From: Blepharisma japonicum
Taxonomy: Eukaryota > Ciliophora > Heterotrichea > Heterotrichida > Blepharismidae
Reading direction: 5' to 3'
NCBI GenBank assembly: GCA_949751835.1
Contig: CATKHK010000003.1
Coordinates: 496,001 to 560,000 of the forward strand
Length of the DNA: 64,000 bases
Below the pieces are notes generated by a model that made no database searches, was not told the origin of the DNA, and saw only the letters and a list, made by a program, of their open reading frames with translations. The position numbers and the translations under genes were made by a program. Position 1 is the first letter of the stretch, and each line of letters begins with the position of its first letter. Positions 42,498 through 53,418 of this stretch are shown here, piece by piece.

Positions 42498-43217
42498 ATG
42501 GAAGCTAAATCAAGCAGATTAAAGCACCAAACTCGTCTTCCATCAGTAATTCGTAGAAAAAACTCTCCAAGCCGAAAATGTACAGCAAAAGATTTGCACC
42601 TTCCAGCACTAAGCACAAAAAGAAGCGCATCGCCTTATGCGAGCACTTTACTTCAAGTACCAAGATCTAGACCCCAAACAAAGAACTCCAACCTGGGACA
42701 TCAAAGATTACTTAATTCAAAATTGTTTACAAAGCTTATAAAAATCAGTGGAGCGTCAGCATCAACGGCTGATACTGGGGTTGATGACTCAGAAAATCCT
42801 ATTATAGAGCCTGATAGCCCAAAAATTACAGATTTAAATCCTTCAAACAATTTAAAGACTGTTATACATAAAGTAGACCCTGGATTCCAGCACTATCTTG
42901 ATTCGGACATGACTTCTGAATTAAAGTGTGATCCAAGAGCACTATTTAGAGAATCTATTGAGATTAAAAGAGGAAGAATTATTCAATTAGAATACAATGA
43001 CGTTGCAATTGAAGATTCTCATTTAATGCCTCTAGATTCCGAAAGTCCAAAGTTCTCACGAAGAGGAGGTGTTAGCTCACCTTTTGACTTGGATGAAACT
43101 CGAAATAATTCTAGGTGGAATTCACCAATACCTCCTAGACCTGAAACTCGAAATATGTATGTGAAGCCTCCCAATTATTGCAGGCATTTTCGATCTAATT
43201 CTAACTTTATATCATAA
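42498..43217 (+). CDS. hypothetical basic, disordered protein
   Basis: 239 residues, no intron, not recognised. The first 80 residues are strongly basic with many Ser-Pro pairs (SVIRRKNSPSRKC, STKRSASPYA), the middle is acidic with Asp/Pro (ENPIIEPDSPK), and the C-terminal part has further SP sites (SESPKF, NSPIPPRPETR). This composition suits a phosphorylated cytoskeletal or cell-cycle substrate, but no domain can be named. It is divergent from the LCMT gene across 216 bases and lies 132 bases before the SAM-FHA-RING gene. Confidence 0.6.
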   Translation: MEAKSSRLKHQTRLPSVIRRKNSPSRKCTAKDLHLPALSTKRSASPYASTLLQVPRSRPQTKNSNLGHQRLLNSKLFTKLIKISGASASTADTGVDDSENPIIEPDSPKITDLNPSNNLKTVIHKVDPGFQHYLDSDMTSELKCDPRALFRESIEIKRGRIIQLEYNDVAIEDSHLMPLDSESPKFSRRGGVSSPFDLDETRNNSRWNSPIPPRPETRNMYVKPPNYCRHFRSNSNFIS

Positions 43218-43349
43218 TTTTGTATAAAATGAGCTCAAATAAAAAAATATAAGTTTGTCCTACTTGATATAAATTCTTAAATTGATCGTTTTAATAAAAA
43301 ATTCTCAATCCCCTTAAGTCAAAAATTTAAAATAATAAATAAGATAGAT

Positions 43350-44498
43350 ATGGAATCTCGAAAACCCGATACATGGGGAGTCAAAGAAGTCAGCGAATGA
43401 ATCTCATCTCTTGATCTTGGCCAATATAAGCAAAAATTTGAAGCATTAGCAATAGATGGGATGCTTCTTTTTGAAATGACCGATCAAGATCTTCTGAATG
43501 ATCTAGAAGTGCCTGTAAGGCTACATCGATTCAAAATACTCGAAAATATTAAGAAACTCAAAGAGCGCTGCCTTTCTAATCAGCGGCAGCAAGACCCAGA
43601 AGACAGCTCTCAGCAGCAAGCCAATTCAAGAACAATCCCTGCTGAAATCGAAGAAATAAAATGAGAAATGCTAGTTTTAAAAGCAGTAGAAGGACAGCTG
43701 CTTAACAATACTTTCCTAATCGGTGCCGAAGGCGCATCGATTGGTAGAAATTCTGCCTCTAATGATATCGTTATAGGTGAAAGTTTTGTGAGCCGAAAAC
43801 ACTGCGAAATCAGATTTAATCAACCAACCAATCAATTCTTATTAACTGATACTGGAAGCACTACAGGGACTTTTCTTATGGTGAGACAGCCTTTGCGTCT
43901 TGAGCTAGGAATGATGTTCCAAATGGGCTTAAGTGAATTTAAAGTAACTAATGTCCGATATAATCCGTATGGAAAAATCACATCACTTGAATTAGCCATT
44001 TATGAAGGCCCTGCAAGACAAAATGCAATCAATGTTAGTGCAGAAGGACTTACTATTGGAAGAGATATAGCAAATGCTTATTGTATAAGAGAAGATTCCC
44101 AAATGAGCTCATTCCATGGGAAAATCACTTATGATAATGGAACTTTTTATTTAACTGATATAGGCTCAACAAATAGGACTTGGAGAAGACTTAGTGGAGA
44201 AGGACAAAAAAGCGAGCCTTATCCTTTATTGGTCGGAGATGTCATTAAAATTGGATCAACTGTCCTTGTTGTACAGCTTCCTGATAGCTCTCAATTGCCT
44301 TCAGTTATAAGTTCTTCTGAAAAAGAAACAAGCGAATCTGTGGTTGATGATACAGCCTGCAAAGTTTGCTTCTCCAGAGAGCTAAATGTAGCATGTTATC
44401 CATGTGGGCATATGTTTTGTGATTTCTGTGTTTCAAAATCTCATAACTGCCCTATATGTAGAAAATATGTGCAAGATCTGGTAAAACTGTACAAATAA
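43350..44498 (+). CDS. SAM-FHA-FHA-RING E3 ligase-like protein
   Basis: 382 residues, no intron. Residues 1-70 are a SAM domain (VKEVSEWISSLDLGQY, then LAIDGMLLFEMTDQDLL). Two FHA domains follow: about 118-195 (GASIGRNSASNDIVI, FVSRKHCEI, LTDTGSTTGTF) and about 225-305 (GLTIGRDIANAY, MSSFHGKI, LTDIGSTNRTW). Each keeps the GR, S..H and GSTNGT-type phosphothreonine-binding residues, with the second altered. A C-terminal RING (332-375; CKVCFSREL, CYPCGHMFC, CPICRKYV) has the C3HC4 order, the IAP/MDM2-like kind. It would bind Thr-phosphorylated partners and ubiquitinate them. TGA gives Trp in SEWISS and IKWEM. It ends 69 bases before the stop of converging CDPK-like copy E. Confidence 0.85.
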
Positions 44499-44567
44499 AG
44501 TTAATGATTGCCTCATGCTCATAATAAATTAAAATCTATTATAAACTCCTTAAAATTTTTTTTTAAT

Positions 44568-46145
44568 TTATGATTTCTTAATCAGATAGTCCTTAAGATC
44601 CTCAAAGCTTATATTATAATTTTCATCAGTCCCAACTTCTTTCATAAATTCAAATAATTCTTCATCATTTATTCCAGGAAAACAATTTTTGATTTCATTA
44701 CTGCCCAGGCTTCCACTTTTATCGAAATCAATAAATTCAAAGGCGAGTTTCAATTTTTCGATCTTTTCTGGAGAATTCCAATCCATTGTTGCTGCCACAA
44801 ATTCAGAATAACTCATAGCTTCGTCTTTGAAATTTTTTAGACTTTCTTCAGCAGTAACAGGATTTTCAAATAGATCAATTTTATTAAGCAAATCTTGCTT
44901 GCTTATGATTCCATCATAATCTGAATCAAGGAATTTGAACAATTCTATGCAGTACTTTTCATCTGTAGAATAAGAAAAATGCGCAGCAGTATAGCCAAAT
45001 ATTAGCTTTTCAATTTTTGACCGGCTCTATATATATCATACCTGAAACTTTAAAAGTCTGCTGAGATTTACTTGAGCAAGTTTGGTATCAGGGCTGAATT
45101 TTTTAAGTGACTGAAACCAAGGGTGATTTAGAGCATCTTCAGCTGATATTCTTTGGTTAAAATCAGCAACTAGCATTTTCATTAATAGATCCTTGACCTC
45201 ATTTGAATAAATTAAAAATGAATCATTATTAATTTGAAAACCAATATTAATGCTTTCCAAAAGTTCTTGCTTTTTATTGGCTCAAAATGGTGGTCTATCT
45301 GTGAGCATAATATGAAGCATAACACCTAGACTCCATATATCGCTTGCAGTTTTATCTAAGGTGCCAGTTATCAGCTCTGGAGCCATATATCGGAGCTGAA
45401 TAGAAATTACATATTCTATTGAATTCATCTTTTTTGAAGGTATTCAAGGAAGTCCAAAACTAGTGAGTTTTAGTAAAGGATCATTAGCTATCGAATCAAA
45501 AAGTATACTTTCAGGTCTTATATTTCTATGCACAATGCCCCTTTTGTGGCAATAAATTAATGTAGCTAGAATGATATATATGCAGGATTTGATAAATTCT
45601 TCACTATGATATCGCTTGCTGATTTTATCAGACAAAGTTCCTCCAACCAAAGGTTCTAAAAGTATATAGAAACTATCATCGTAATTTACTAATTCATATA
45701 TTTTTACAATGTGAGGATAGTCCTAAATCGATCTTACAAGTTCTGTAAATTTTTCAAGTTCTTGAATTATTGCTTCCTCAGAAGCTCCTTTAATTTTGCT
45801 AGGATTTTTAATTTTTTTTATAATTCTTCTTAAGCCACTTCTTTTATCTAATACAAGTTTAATTTTGTTGGAAGTTCCATTATTGAGATTCTTTATGAAT
45901 GAGTAATCATTTTTAAATCTCCTGATTGCGAACCTTATATGCTCTCTATTAGCAAATGTCCCAGGACTGCTAAAGGTATCTGGTGTTAGTTGTGGAGATA
46001 CTGTTTCATGTTCTGAAATTAGCGCACTGCTTGACTTACGGGGAGGGCGTTTTTTTGTTGGCCTCTTTATTTTGGGTCGGTTAGGCGATTTTTGTTCGAA
46101 ATTTACATTATTTATAGGCTCACTTCTTGAGTCGCAGCAACCCAT
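44568..46145 (-). CDS. acylated CDPK-like pseudokinase with EF-hands (copy E)
   Basis: 510 residues after splicing three phase-0 15-nt introns at 45723-45737, 45396-45410 and 45027-45041. MGCC starts it and a basic KIKRPTKKRPPRK arm follows. The glycine loop is gone (LNNGTSNKIK), the ATP-site Lys stays (RRIIKKI), HRD is HRN (201-203), the loop Asn is Ser (RPES), and DFG is SFG (224-226). The APE region is intact (YMAPEL). EF-hands one (LDSDYDGIISKQD) and three (IDFDKSGSLGSNE) are canonical; two and four are weak. The second intron, GTAATTTCTATTCAG, lacks a stop and would add VISIQ if kept. Exon two is 312 nt, matching copies A, C and D, although this gene stands 16 kb away from them. Confidence 0.86.
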
Positions 46146-46761
46146 ATTTGATTTACCAATAAATATTAAGCAATTTTTTGTATAATAAAAATATGATAAG
46201 CTAATGTTTTGTTATTTAAACATTTTTTAGTGAGCTGAAACTCTTAATTATATAAAACCTTCATCAATTCATTAAAATTAATAGATTGTTATAAAAAGCC
46301 AAGCATTTTCACCTGCATGCTCATCTACTTCTTCTTAGAGGCGAATAAGTTTGCCTTGATTTAGGTTATGCCATCCTTGCTAGATCCCCTGGGCATAGGT
46401 TTGAAATTTGGAGTGTAAATCAAGTTTTTCAGGCTTACACTTAACTTCTTCCGAGTCTTTTTCGAAAAGAATTTATTGAAATATATTTAGTCTAAAATTA
46501 TTCTTTAAAAGGCTTATAATAAAATTATAAAGAAAAAGAAAGCTGGCCTAGGCTAATCCTTATTGATACAATTTTTTATTTTGATTTTATTCTTGCAGTT
46601 AAAAACGACTAGTAAAAATTCCGAATTCCCTTAATAGAATTATCTTAACTATTTTTGAAGTTTCTGTCTAAAAAGAATTTTAAAATGCTAAGCCATTTTC
46701 CTTTTTTTTTATGAGCTTTCTTAAATTAAAACAATTTTATAAATATTAGAATAAACAATCA
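46146..46761. other. intergenic with a gene-like fragment on the minus strand
   Basis: Mostly AT-rich, but 46285-46470 is less so. Read on the minus strand it looks like protein (VKCKPEKLDLHSKF, HNLNQGKLIRL, EEVDEHAGENAW), broken only by one TAG and one TAA. No start codon and no GT...AG 15-mer that removes the stops is found. It may be a remnant of a lost gene. Confidence 0.4.
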
Positions 46762-48498
46762 TTATTTATTGGATTTACTAATAAATACTGGTTTGAATGT
46801 ACACTTATTCATTTCTTCGTTTATTTTCACTTCTTTTAATTTTTTAATCTTGTCATCCTTTAGCTTAGAAGCGTTCATTAATCTTTCGTAAAAGCCTTGG
46901 CTTCTTGATGTTCTGCTTTTTGCCATAATTTTCCCTGACCCTAAACTGATAAACGATTTTTTTTCTGTTTTTTCAAGCTCAACTTTAATTTCTCTTTTAA
47001 AGATCTGAGCCCTTTCTTCAATTGTCATTTGCTTCATAAAATCTTCAAGCTTTGCTATAAATTTTTGAAAATCCAATACCTCTTTACTGCAGTCTAAATC
47101 TGTGAAAAATGGAGTTAAAATAAACATAATTTTTTGATCAAGATTTTCTTTATTTATATGCTCAGATGAAATATGCCCATCTCTATCTGAGTCTAATATG
47201 TTAAATAATTTTTCATACTGTTTCTCTTTGAATTGCTTATAAATTGCTTTTGAATTTTCACTAGATTTCTGTGCCATTGCTGTGGCTTTTCAAAATTCAT
47301 TCGTTTGCTCATTAGCCTTATCAATCATATTTAAATGCTTGTCTCTTTGGGAATATAAGTGCTCCCAAATAGGGACACTAGAGTCTCCTCTTTCTTTTGA
47401 TGTAGATCGAACATGAGGATGAAAAAACTCCTGTCCTGTAGCTTTATCAATTGAAGCATCAGATTTATGTCTCAAATGTTGTTTTTTGGCATCAATTTTG
47501 AATTTCAGATTATAAAGTCTGCTGAAGACCTCTTCTCTACTGTTTGAAGCTGATTTTTGGCTTATTCTGGGACTATTCATAGAAATTGATTTTTCGGAGC
47601 TTGATTTGCTCCTGGATCGTTTCATCTTAGCCTCTTTGTATAAATAATCTTTGTCTACTATGCGATTTCTAGTTGCATTTGTTTCAATGATCCTTGGAGA
47701 AAAAGAGCATTCTTTAAGCTCTTCCTTCAATACATCTTGTCTAAGAGTATTTAGCTTTATTTGATAATCTTTAGCTTTATTAATAAGCAAATCTTCAGTT
47801 TTTTCATAATTTCTAGGAACCATAAGCGTTGAATTCTTATTGATTTTAGGTTTAAAAGTATTTTCACTTACTTTTTCTTCTTCTAACTTATGTTTTATTT
47901 TTTCAGCGTTTTTTTTTAATTCTTCCTTTTTCCGGAGACCATTTACATAAAGTCATTCTCCGTGGTTTGCTGATGAAGGTCGAGCTTTCAACGTCGTATC
48001 TGGGGAAGGAGATAAAATTGGAGTTTTTTGAATATTTTTGTACAGTCGAGTATATACATTTTGTTTTGGTAATTTTTTAGCAATTTCATCTGATTTTTTA
48101 TCGATTTTTGGAGTGTGTTTTTTATTAATTAGCACTTTATTAGTGTTTACAGTCTGTGGTGAAGGCTTTGTCGGAGTTGAGAGAAACTCTGCTAACAATG
48201 CGGAATCAGGTGAAGTAGAGGTAACGCGATTTTCAACGAGTTCTTTGTTCGATTTAATTATATTTGCCAATGATAACTCAAATGTTTTGTTTAGGCTATG
48301 ACTTGAGGCAAAATTTTTTGCGACGATTTCAGGATCGTCATTTGAATGGATTAATAAATTAACTTGCTTTTCATTTCCTATTTCAATAGTCAATACAAAG
48401 AGCTCACTATTTTTTAAATTCTCGTCTCCGCTTGTGATTGGTGATTCATCTGGAATATTAAAATCAATAGATTCAGACAAATCAGTGGGCTGATCCAT
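46762..48498 (-). CDS. EF-hand/coiled-coil protein with F-x-P repeats
   Basis: 578 residues, no intron. Residues 25-95 form a small alpha/beta unit (LFVLTIEIGNEKQVNLLIHS, then FASSHSLNKTFELSLANII), similar to the N-terminal module of many ciliate and apicomplexan cytoskeletal proteins. HGEWLYVNGLRKKEEL follows at about 180. Three blocks repeat a 'C/F-x-F-x-P' pattern (ECSFSPRI, FFHPHVR, KCTFKPVF), as in proteins with microtubule-lattice contacts. One EF-hand (LDSDRDGHISSEH) lies near residue 425. Trp at EFWKAT and EWLYV is TGA. The layout suggests a calcium-responsive ciliary or basal body component; the exact orthologue is not named. Confidence 0.7.
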
Positions 48499-48753
48499 GT
48501 TTGATGAATATTTACATATTTTAGAAGTAATTTAGTTTAAATGGTCTGATAAATTAATCAATAAAAACCATAACTTTTTATTTTGATTAGTTTAAATAAG
48601 ATTTAAATGTTGCAATAGAAATTAATTCTGCTCTCTAAGATTATTTAATTGATAAAGTATGAGAAATTTTATATGAATACAATTGTTGACTTGGCGAGAA
48701 AGAATACATTTTCAAGTCTGGTTAATATTATTTTGAATTATATAGCAGATTTA

Positions 48754-49593
48754 CTAGATAAAAATTTTTTCTTCATAGAAGTCAATACCTCCTGCTTTTC
48801 TTCTAATTTTTACTGGATAATAAACTCCATTTCCAACACTAGCTGATGATATTGGTAATAAAATACTAATAATATTATCCCCAAAAATTTGTTTAAAATT
48901 TTTCATTTTGCTACCTGTGTCAAAAACATTGAATCCTTTGATCCTCACTTCTAACGAACTTTGATTAGTTGCAATAAGCCATATATGAAATAAGCCTAAA
49001 CAAATCAGTGAAAAGAACATCGAAATCCCAACAATAGTACTTAATAGCAGGCAAATTGATAAATCTTCATAACTATAATAAAGCTTAATTCCACTTGAAG
49101 TTCCTAAAATTAGCAAATCAATTGACGTATAAACCAAAAACTGAATAAAATATTTATGATTAAAAAAACCAATACAGTTTCCTACTCAAGGACAATGGTG
49201 ATCCATTCTAAGTATACACCTATCGCATATTGAGCAGTGATGAGTCCTAGGAGGTCTCGATTGATGACATTTATTGCACATTCCTATTTTTGCAGCATAA
49301 ACATCTGCTTCAATATGATCGACTGTTAAGCTTTCTGTTGTATTATTAGGCAAAAAATCAAAATATTCGGGAATTGTCCCTGGATCTGTTACTACAACTC
49401 TGATGTAGCTTCATAGAATTAAAATCAAATCAAAGTGGAATATGATGTAGAGGAAGATCAGGGGTATAGATAACGGTTCACATGATATAAAGCTTGAATA
49501 AAAGCTAAGGTATAAGAGAGCCACAACTATAAAGAAAGCAAGTGCTGGGATTCCATAGAGTACTCTAAGTGCGTAATTTTTATGGAATAGCAT
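48754..49593 (-). CDS. DHHC-type palmitoyltransferase
   Basis: 279 residues, no intron. Four hydrophobic segments (about 10-31, 40-61, 150-175, 180-205) flank a cysteine-rich domain: [47 protein letters not shown] is at 131-134; the upstream DPG motif is at 70-72; the TTxE motif is relaxed (ATNQSSLE). These are the hallmarks of S-acyltransferases, which move palmitate to Cys on cytoplasmic membrane-associated proteins. TGA encodes the Trp of LILWSYIR and of CPWVGN. Several window genes begin MG with nearby Cys (five MGCC kinases, the C2 protein, the glutaredoxin), so they are candidate substrates; this is inference from proximity only. Confidence 0.92.
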
Positions 49594-49845
49594 ATTTAGC
49601 TAAACAATATATAGCTGTTTTTTAATTTAAATCAATTGATATATTTTTGATATAAGAATATAGTAGATTAATTTCGTATAAGTATCGCTGTATTGGTAAA
49701 TTCTTAATTCTTAATCATATACTTTCAGCACATTTAACTCGAAATTTATTATTAAAATTTGCTATTTTATCAATTTTCACTTATTTCTTCATTCAAAATA
49801 ACTTGATGTGCATTGACATTTTTAGCAGTTATTCTTATCACTTGA

Positions 49846-51354
49846 ATGTCCTACCCAAAGGTTCCTCCTAAACAAGCCCAAACCACAGCAGCTCGTCTCT
49901 CTGAGCAAAAGAAGCAACGCTTACTGAAGCTTCAAGAACGCGAAGATCTGAAAGGCATGCTAATCACTAAATTTAAGAAAAAGTACGGTGATAAAGTGCC
50001 CGGGTTCATTGACAAAGAAGTAGAAAATTTCATGAAAGCTGAAACCCTAACTGAAGCAAATCTGCAAAAACTCGACGAAAGGATCCGAAAAAAGGCAGAA
50101 GGCGACTATGACACTCAATCAGTGAGATCTCATCAATCAGTTCCAAAATCTCAACAATCAGCTCCAAGTGTTCGATCTGGCCAGTCTCAAAAATCAAAAG
50201 CATCTCGCCAAGCTCCTGTGGACCAGCAGTCAGATTATGATGGTCTTTCAGTGACTTCTTCACAGGTCACGGCTTCTTATGTACCTGATGACAATGAAGA
50301 CGAATGGGCAGCTATAATTGATCATGACACTTTAATGTATAGAGAAGAAGAAAGAGCGAGACTCAGACGTGAAAATGAAAATAAAGTCAAACTCAAAAGA
50401 GAGCTTGATAGGCAGCTTGGCGAAAAAGAAATCAGAAAACATATGGAAGTGGAAGAAAATAAATTATATGAGGAAGCTCAAAAGAAAAACCTTGAAATGA
50501 TGGAGGATAGAGAAAAACAGAGAGATCAAGAATATAGAGATAAAATCATGCAGGAAAAAGCTTTAAGGGATAAGCAACTGCAAGAAGAAAAAAGAAGGAA
50601 ACGATTAGATGAAAGACAACAAAAAGAATTGGACACCAAATTAGTAACGAGGCTTAAAGAAGAGCTTACCAATGAGCAGATGAATTTTGAAGAGCGCAGA
50701 CGTGAAGAAAGAGCTTACATGCAACGCATGATGAGAGAAAACGAAGAAAATAAAAAGAAGCAGCAAGAGTATAAAGAGCAAGAAAGACAAAATGACGTTA
50801 ACTCGATGGAAGATTACGCAAGAATGCTCGATAGACAAGAGCAAGACCGTCTCAACGAAATAAAAGCTCGTGAAGAGCGCCAACAACAATTAATGGCCCG
50901 CATGGCTGATACAGTTCTAAAAGAGCAAGACCAACGCAATAAAGAAGAAGATTTAATGCTTCTCAAGCAAATTGAAGAAAAAGAAAGGCTCGAAAGACTT
51001 GAGGACGAAAGACGCTTCCAACGCCAGCAGATCCAAAAAGAAGAGCTGAGAAAATACTTGGACCAGCAGGTTGAAGATAAAAAGAAAAGAAAAGTCGCTG
51101 ACAAAATGAACCATGAAGAGCAAGCAGACATGTGGAAAAAAGACTCTGAAGATTTCTTCAGGCTGGAAGACGACAGAAAGAGAAGGGAAAAAGAGATAAA
51201 TAAAGTCCATGCAGAAATGCTGAAGCAGCAAATGGCTGAAAAGGACTCAAAGAAAGCTAGAGCCAAAATGAATATGGAAGAAGTAAGAATGAATAGAGAC
51301 TTATTGAAGCAGATTAAACAAGACAGAGAAGGTGAAGAAGAAGAAGTTGTTTAA
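49846..51354 (+). CDS. conserved charged coiled-coil protein, ciliary type
   Basis: 502 residues, no intron and no TGA codon. After a basic N-terminus (LSEQKKQRLLKLQ) comes a short helical region (GMLITKFKKKYGDKV, then FIDKEVENF), a Ser/Gln-rich linker (about 90-140), the block DDNEDEWAAIIDHDTLMYREEE, and then a continuous helix to the C-terminus made of Arg/Glu/Gln (for example EKQRDQEYRDKIMQEKALRD). Similar 'DEWA.I...D...Y..E' plus long single helix proteins are found in motile-cilium axonemes across protists, so I infer a microtubule-associated role. Codon usage resembles the giant gene (all Trp TGG). It converges with the sirtuin gene, the two stops 42 bases apart. Confidence 0.75.
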   Translation: MSYPKVPPKQAQTTAARLSEQKKQRLLKLQEREDLKGMLITKFKKKYGDKVPGFIDKEVENFMKAETLTEANLQKLDERIRKKAEGDYDTQSVRSHQSVPKSQQSAPSVRSGQSQKSKASRQAPVDQQSDYDGLSVTSSQVTASYVPDDNEDEWAAIIDHDTLMYREEERARLRRENENKVKLKRELDRQLGEKEIRKHMEVEENKLYEEAQKKNLEMMEDREKQRDQEYRDKIMQEKALRDKQLQEEKRRKRLDERQQKELDTKLVTRLKEELTNEQMNFEERRREERAYMQRMMRENEENKKKQQEYKEQERQNDVNSMEDYARMLDRQEQDRLNEIKAREERQQQLMARMADTVLKEQDQRNKEEDLMLLKQIEEKERLERLEDERRFQRQQIQKEELRKYLDQQVEDKKKRKVADKMNHEEQADMWKKDSEDFFRLEDDRKRREKEINKVHAEMLKQQMAEKDSKKARAKMNMEEVRMNRDLLKQIKQDREGEEEEVV

Positions 51355-51396
51355 GAGATATAAGTTAGTAAAATTGAATTTAAATTGGAAAATAAT

Positions 51397-53418
51397 TTAA
51401 TTAAGGTTGGTTAGCTGCTCCCACTCGCCTTCATAAGGATTGAAAACCATCATATAAACTTTGTAGTTGTTAATATTCATTTGGGTGGGATCAATGATGA
51501 TTTCTAAAGGAGTTTCTCCATAGTGTCCTTGAAAATGCAATTTCAATTCTAAAACTTGGTTGAAGTGTTTGGCATATAATTTCATAGGGTCTTTGGTAAG
51601 CACTACTTGATTAGTTCCAGATTTTACTTCAATCTTTGGGAAAAGACTGTATGGATCTTCATTTGAATCAATTCCTTGAAAATGCATGCATTCCTTGACA
51701 GTTGAATGCCCTGGCTCTGCTTCAGAAAGTTTAGAAATTTTTATCCTTCTAACAAGTCTAAATTGAGGGATTTCAAGACCTAGCCTTTCCATAAGTTTTT
51801 CCATGACTGTATCACACATAGCATGAATTACAAGCTGAGCTTTTCTATCAAGGGGAGTCTTTTGTAAGTTCACAATTACAAGTCTTCCTTGTTTCCCTAC
51901 AAGTTCAGGGATGTTTGCTGCTGGGGTCACTCTTAAGCTTGATCCCATTGCAAGGCATAGATCAGAAATCGAAGCCATTTGAAAAGCTTTTTCCAAGATA
52001 TTTTGATTTAAATTTTCCCCAAAATTAATAATGGTATCTAAAAGGTCTCCTCCACAATAAGGATCATCACATTTTTGCCCTGTTTCGTGCTGGTTTACAA
52101 AAGGATTTGACCTAACGCCATAATCTCTCATATATTCTTTGTGGCATCTGTTGCAAACTTCAAGATTTGTATTTCCATGCAATTCTCCTAAATTTTCTGG
52201 AGGAATTCCACTTTTTCTATGCATCCCATCAGTGTTTTGAGATGCTACATACTTTAGTATGCCTTCTTGCATGAGCTTGACAAAGCTCATATGAGTTGGT
52301 GTTGGGATCGCTTTTTCCATTGCTACTCTTTTGGTTGGCCTATCTGGCTTTTGTCCATTGTGCGCTTTTCTTTCCCAAGCTCCTGGGCCAGTTTGTAGCA
52401 CTGTTCCATACCCGCTTCTGTAGTCAGGAATCCCTGAGCTTGTAGAAACCCCAGCTCCAGTAAAAGTCATAAAGTGTGAGGACTCTCTAACCCATTGAGC
52501 CAAAATATCAATTTTTCTTTCAAGTTCTTCTGGAGGATCAAAATATTCTTTTTTTTCTTCTTCAGTCCTATGTGCTGATGTATGAGTGTTTATTTTCCCA
52601 AACTTTTTTTCTGCACAGACATTATAAGCATCATTTAGTTCGTCACTTGCAATATATGATTCACATTGATAGCACCAAAATGAAAGGTCACTGAAACTTA
52701 AAGATAAGCAATGAGAGGTTTCAAGGGCATGCATTAGCATGTGCTCTTTTATATAGCGAGAACATTTGACGACACCACATTTGAGACAGACCCAGTTTTC
52801 GCCTACATATTGGCAGTCTCCACATGGATCAACTATTTGAATATCTTTTATTGCTTCTAAAGAACTATCAAAATATTCGGGTAAGATATGAGGACAGTCA
52901 TATTTAGGGGATACTGCATACATTCCGCCAAACTGTCTTGCATTTTTGGCTGCTGCGAGCTCTTTTTCAAGCTCGTCAACACGAATTCCATCACCTGGGT
53001 CTAAGCGAGGTTGATCTATGTCTATATCCATTGGCTGAGGCCCTGTTTGGACTTGCACAAAGCGAGTGTCTTGGTTTTGGAAGGTCTCCACAATAGAAAC
53101 TAATAAAGGGCTTGTAATGTAAGATTCACAGCTATAGCACCAAAAGGAACAATCTGTGAAGCTGAAAGCAATCGGATGGGATTCTTCACTGTTATGCAAT
53201 GACATATGAGAATTTATATACCGAGAACATCCGATAAAGAGACACTCAAGGCATAACCAGTTTTCATTTTTATTGGAGCATAGGTGGCAGGGAGATTTTC
53301 TTGAAATTCTTGCATAAACATCCATATCGATTTTTACGTGTCTAGAAATGTGAGGACAATCTTCTTTTGGGACTACTCCGAAGGAACCTAAAAATTCTTG
53401 TGGTTGGTCACTTGACAT
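51397..53418 (-). CDS. sirtuin deacetylase with two UBP-type zinc fingers
   Basis: 673 residues, no intron. Two ZnF-UBP domains come first: about 20-105 (DCPHI, CHLCSNKNENWLCLECLFIGCSRY, SFWCYSCESY) and about 172-258 (DCPHI, CGDCQYVGENWVCLKCGVVKCSRY, SFWCYQCESY). They are the kind in HDAC6 and USPs that grip the free C-terminus of ubiquitin. The sirtuin domain spans about 305-560 with GAGVSTSSGIPDYR (321-334), QNTDGMH (394-400), catalytic H414 (ELHGN), zinc Cys 422/425/450/455, NFGENL and GSSLRV. GAGVSTSSGIPDYR and VNLQKTPLDRKA point to the SIRT6/SIRT7 group. It is a NAD-dependent deacylase, probably nuclear. All Trp are TGG. A C-terminal beta-rich extension (to 673) is unassigned. Confidence 0.9.
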   Translation of the reverse strand: MSSDQPQEFLGSFGVVPKEDCPHISRHVKIDMDVYARISRKSPCHLCSNKNENWLCLECLFIGCSRYINSHMSLHNSEESHPIAFSFTDCSFWCYSCESYITSPLLVSIVETFQNQDTRFVQVQTGPQPMDIDIDQPRLDPGDGIRVDELEKELAAAKNARQFGGMYAVSPKYDCPHILPEYFDSSLEAIKDIQIVDPCGDCQYVGENWVCLKCGVVKCSRYIKEHMLMHALETSHCLSLSFSDLSFWCYQCESYIASDELNDAYNVCAEKKFGKINTHTSAHRTEEEKKEYFDPPEELERKIDILAQWVRESSHFMTFTGAGVSTSSGIPDYRSGYGTVLQTGPGAWERKAHNGQKPDRPTKRVAMEKAIPTPTHMSFVKLMQEGILKYVASQNTDGMHRKSGIPPENLGELHGNTNLEVCNRCHKEYMRDYGVRSNPFVNQHETGQKCDDPYCGGDLLDTIINFGENLNQNILEKAFQMASISDLCLAMGSSLRVTPAANIPELVGKQGRLVIVNLQKTPLDRKAQLVIHAMCDTVMEKLMERLGLEIPQFRLVRRIKISKLSEAEPGHSTVKECMHFQGIDSNEDPYSLFPKIEVKSGTNQVVLTKDPMKLYAKHFNQVLELKLHFQGHYGETPLEIIIDPTQMNINNYKVYMMVFNPYEGEWEQLTNLN

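Noticed and set aside
23556-46145. Genuine active CDPK assignment for copies A, C, D and E
   Set aside because: All lack the HRD Asp, and three of the four also lack the DFG Asp, so active-kinase annotation is not supported.
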